64,000 nt of DNA, from the NCBI GenBank assembly GCA_024734495.1, contig JALMQS010000269.1, positions 124,001 through 188,000 of the forward strand. The letters run 5' to 3'. Of this stretch, positions 62,689 to 64,000 are shown one piece after another. This DNA is from Forficula auricularia (lineage: Eukaryota; Arthropoda; Insecta; Dermaptera; Forficulidae). The position numbers were made by a program, and so were the translations under genes. Position 1 is the stretch's first letter; each line of letters starts with the position of its first letter. The notes beneath the pieces were generated by a model. That model was not told the DNA's origin. It was given only the letters and a program-made list of their open reading frames with translations, and ran no database searches.

Positions 62689-62931
62689 GAGTCAGTTTAC
62701 GAGGAGAGTCCGGGGATGCAGAGACGTCGTTTTGGATGCGTCCACCCGGCAGAAATCGGGACAATTTCGCGACATATTCGACAGCCACGGGTTGGGCCGC
62801 CCATGGAGAATGGCGAGGGAATTCGCTCCGACCTCGTTATAGCGACAACTCCCGAGTCCCAACAACAAGACTCGGACTCATGGATCTTAAGGAGAGCAGA
62901 TCATGAACTTATGAAGCATTTTAATAGACAG
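62689..62931 (+). CDS. Receptor-like membrane protein, exon 6 (cytoplasmic; gene continues right)
   Basis: Acceptor ATTTTCAG and donor GTGAGG (62932). 243 bases, phase 0 at both ends, 81 residues from ESVYEESPGMQRRRFGC to HELMKHFNRQ. It contains VGPPMENGEGIRSDLV and a Gln/Ser/Asp stretch (PESQQQDSDSW), with no known domain recognised. The open alternative frames over the same bases are shadows; this frame is chosen because it joins exon 5 exactly and starts with the tyrosine motif VYEE. No stop codon is reached, so at least one more exon lies beyond the window. Confidence 0.75.
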
Positions 62932-63049
62932 GTGAGGATATAGTATATGGGTCATTCATTCCATGTCAATTCAAAGAGGTTTTGTCGGTGAGCCTCTTCG
63001 ATTTTTTTGATTTTCTGATATGTTATTAAGTAATTATTATATATACAGG

Positions 63050-63838
63050 GTGTCCTAAAAGTCAGGGATCAAACGTGAACACGTGATAGGTGAGTTCAGG
63101 ATTGTCCAAAATAACTTTTTTTTTAATAAAACTCTTTAGTTTTCGAGTTATGGGCATTTTTTGAAAACCGTGAAAATCGCTACCCTGCTCTAAATATTTG
63201 AATGCTGTTGCTACGAATTTTCATATTTTATAATTCTAATTTTTGTTACGGAATCCTGAATAATACTGCTAAAAATACTTTAATAAATTAAATTAGTTTT
63301 CATGTTAAATTCTACCCTTTAGCCAATTACGAATTGTGTTTTGAAATTAGTTTCTTTCGCATAAAAATGCAAATATTATTTTTTTGTTTTTTAAAAAAGT
63401 GGAATGTTTTATACCATTTTGAAATCTTGATTAAATGCGTCAATTTTTTAGATAATTTGCCATTATTGTTTGACACAGTTTTTTTTTTAAGATATCAAGA
63501 GTCAAAGTTAGCTGATTAAAATTTTTTGAAACATGAATCTGACAAAAATATTTTTTTCTCAAAAAGTATAATACTCTTAGTTATTTTCTGTTTTGTGATC
63601 GATAGCAGTATTATTCAGGATTCCGCAACAAAAATTAGAATTATAAAATATGAAAATTCGTAGCCACAGCATTCAAATATTTAGAGCAGGGTAGCGATTT
63701 TCACGGTTTTCAAAAAATGCCCATAACTCGAAAACTAAGAGAGTTTTATTTAAAAATTTTTTTTTATTTTGGACAACCCTGAACTCACCTATCTCGTGTT
63801 CACGTTTGATCCTTGACCTTTGGGACACCCTGTATATA
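63050..63838. mobile_element. Palindromic mariner-type MITE, ~790 bp
   Basis: CAGGGTGTCCTAAAAGTCAG at the left and CCTTTGGGACACCCTG at the right, flanked by TA repeats. The arms pair over about 250 bp (CGTGAACACG, AACTCGAAAACTA, GCAGTATTATTCAGGATTCC). The GGTGTCCC-type end is typical of mariner-like families and resembles the end of the relic at 36322-37232 (GGGACACCCTAT). No transposase is present. Confidence 0.82.
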
Positions 63839-64000
63839 TGTAGAAAGTATCTACATACATTTTTAGCTTTCTATCTTAACTTTTAACGTCATAACGAAGT
63901 TTCGATTTTTGAATTAAAATATTCATAACTTTGACATAATATGAATAACTTAATAGGGGTCATTTCTTTTTGTTTTTACATGCTTTATATTAGCTTCACC

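Noticed and set aside
62716..62943. Which frame of exon 6 is coding
   Set aside because: The alternative frame starting at 62673 is open but does not continue the phase of exon 5; it was rejected in favour of the frame starting at 62689.

Overview
The window is animal nuclear DNA, most likely from an insect or another arthropod. It is AT-rich, has spliced genes with GT-AG introns of kilobase size, and is packed with transposable elements (hAT, Tc1/mariner, Helitron-like, Penelope-like and jockey/CR1-like families). No bacterial operon, CRISPR array or rRNA is visible. I could run no database search, so family names rest on protein motifs, catalytic residues, terminal repeats and target-site duplications (TSDs) read by eye.

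Host genes. (1) DDX46/Prp5, minus strand, runs off the left edge. Its first three coding exons (4269-5033, 1901-2086, 204-333) give the first 360 residues, and the helicase core lies outside. (2) HYPK, plus strand, is complete in three exons (6584-6748, 10563-10670, 14138-14233; 122 residues). It is head-to-head with DDX46, with 1.55 kb between the start codons. (3) A very long plus-strand gene starts at 17285 and leaves the right edge after six visible exons (17285-17360, 18129-18228, 23133-23214, 28336-28437, 52131-52455, 62689-62931). It encodes a type I membrane protein: signal peptide, eight-cysteine ectodomain like a single TNF-receptor module, one transmembrane helix, and a cytoplasmic tail with two PPxY motifs. 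Splice phases agree at every junction, but exon 2 has one base too many in an A11 run, which shifts the frame.

Mobile DNA by region. 0.6-4 kb (DDX46 introns): dispersed repeats and three large palindromes. 5-14 kb (intergenic and HYPK introns): several MITEs, a hAT relic with an 8-bp TSD, and Helitron-like copies. 14.5-17 kb: a palindromic Tc1-type MITE nested in older repeats. 19-31 kb (introns of the receptor-like gene): non-LTR retrotransposon tails, a Penelope GIY-YIG fragment, Helitrons, foldbacks, a tRNA-derived SINE and a Stowaway-like element. 31.1-37.5 kb: a 6.4 kb hAT-like unit stuffed with a Tc1 pseudogene, a reverse-transcriptase pseudogene and a mariner relic. 41.0-45.9 kb: a nearly intact 4.9 kb non-LTR retrotransposon with an open ORF2. 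46-64 kb: giant inverted repeats, tRNA-like foldbacks, tandem repeats and more MITEs.

The most striking recurring signal is a set of hammerhead-ribozyme-like cores: CUGANGA, stem II, GAAA, a short usually self-complementary helix III, then a UH cleavage site. They occur many times, sometimes as direct pairs about 435 bp apart and often as inverted pairs. This suggests Penelope-like or retrozyme-like elements. A second recurring theme is tRNA-like sequences with A and B boxes lying inside the arms of long inverted repeats.
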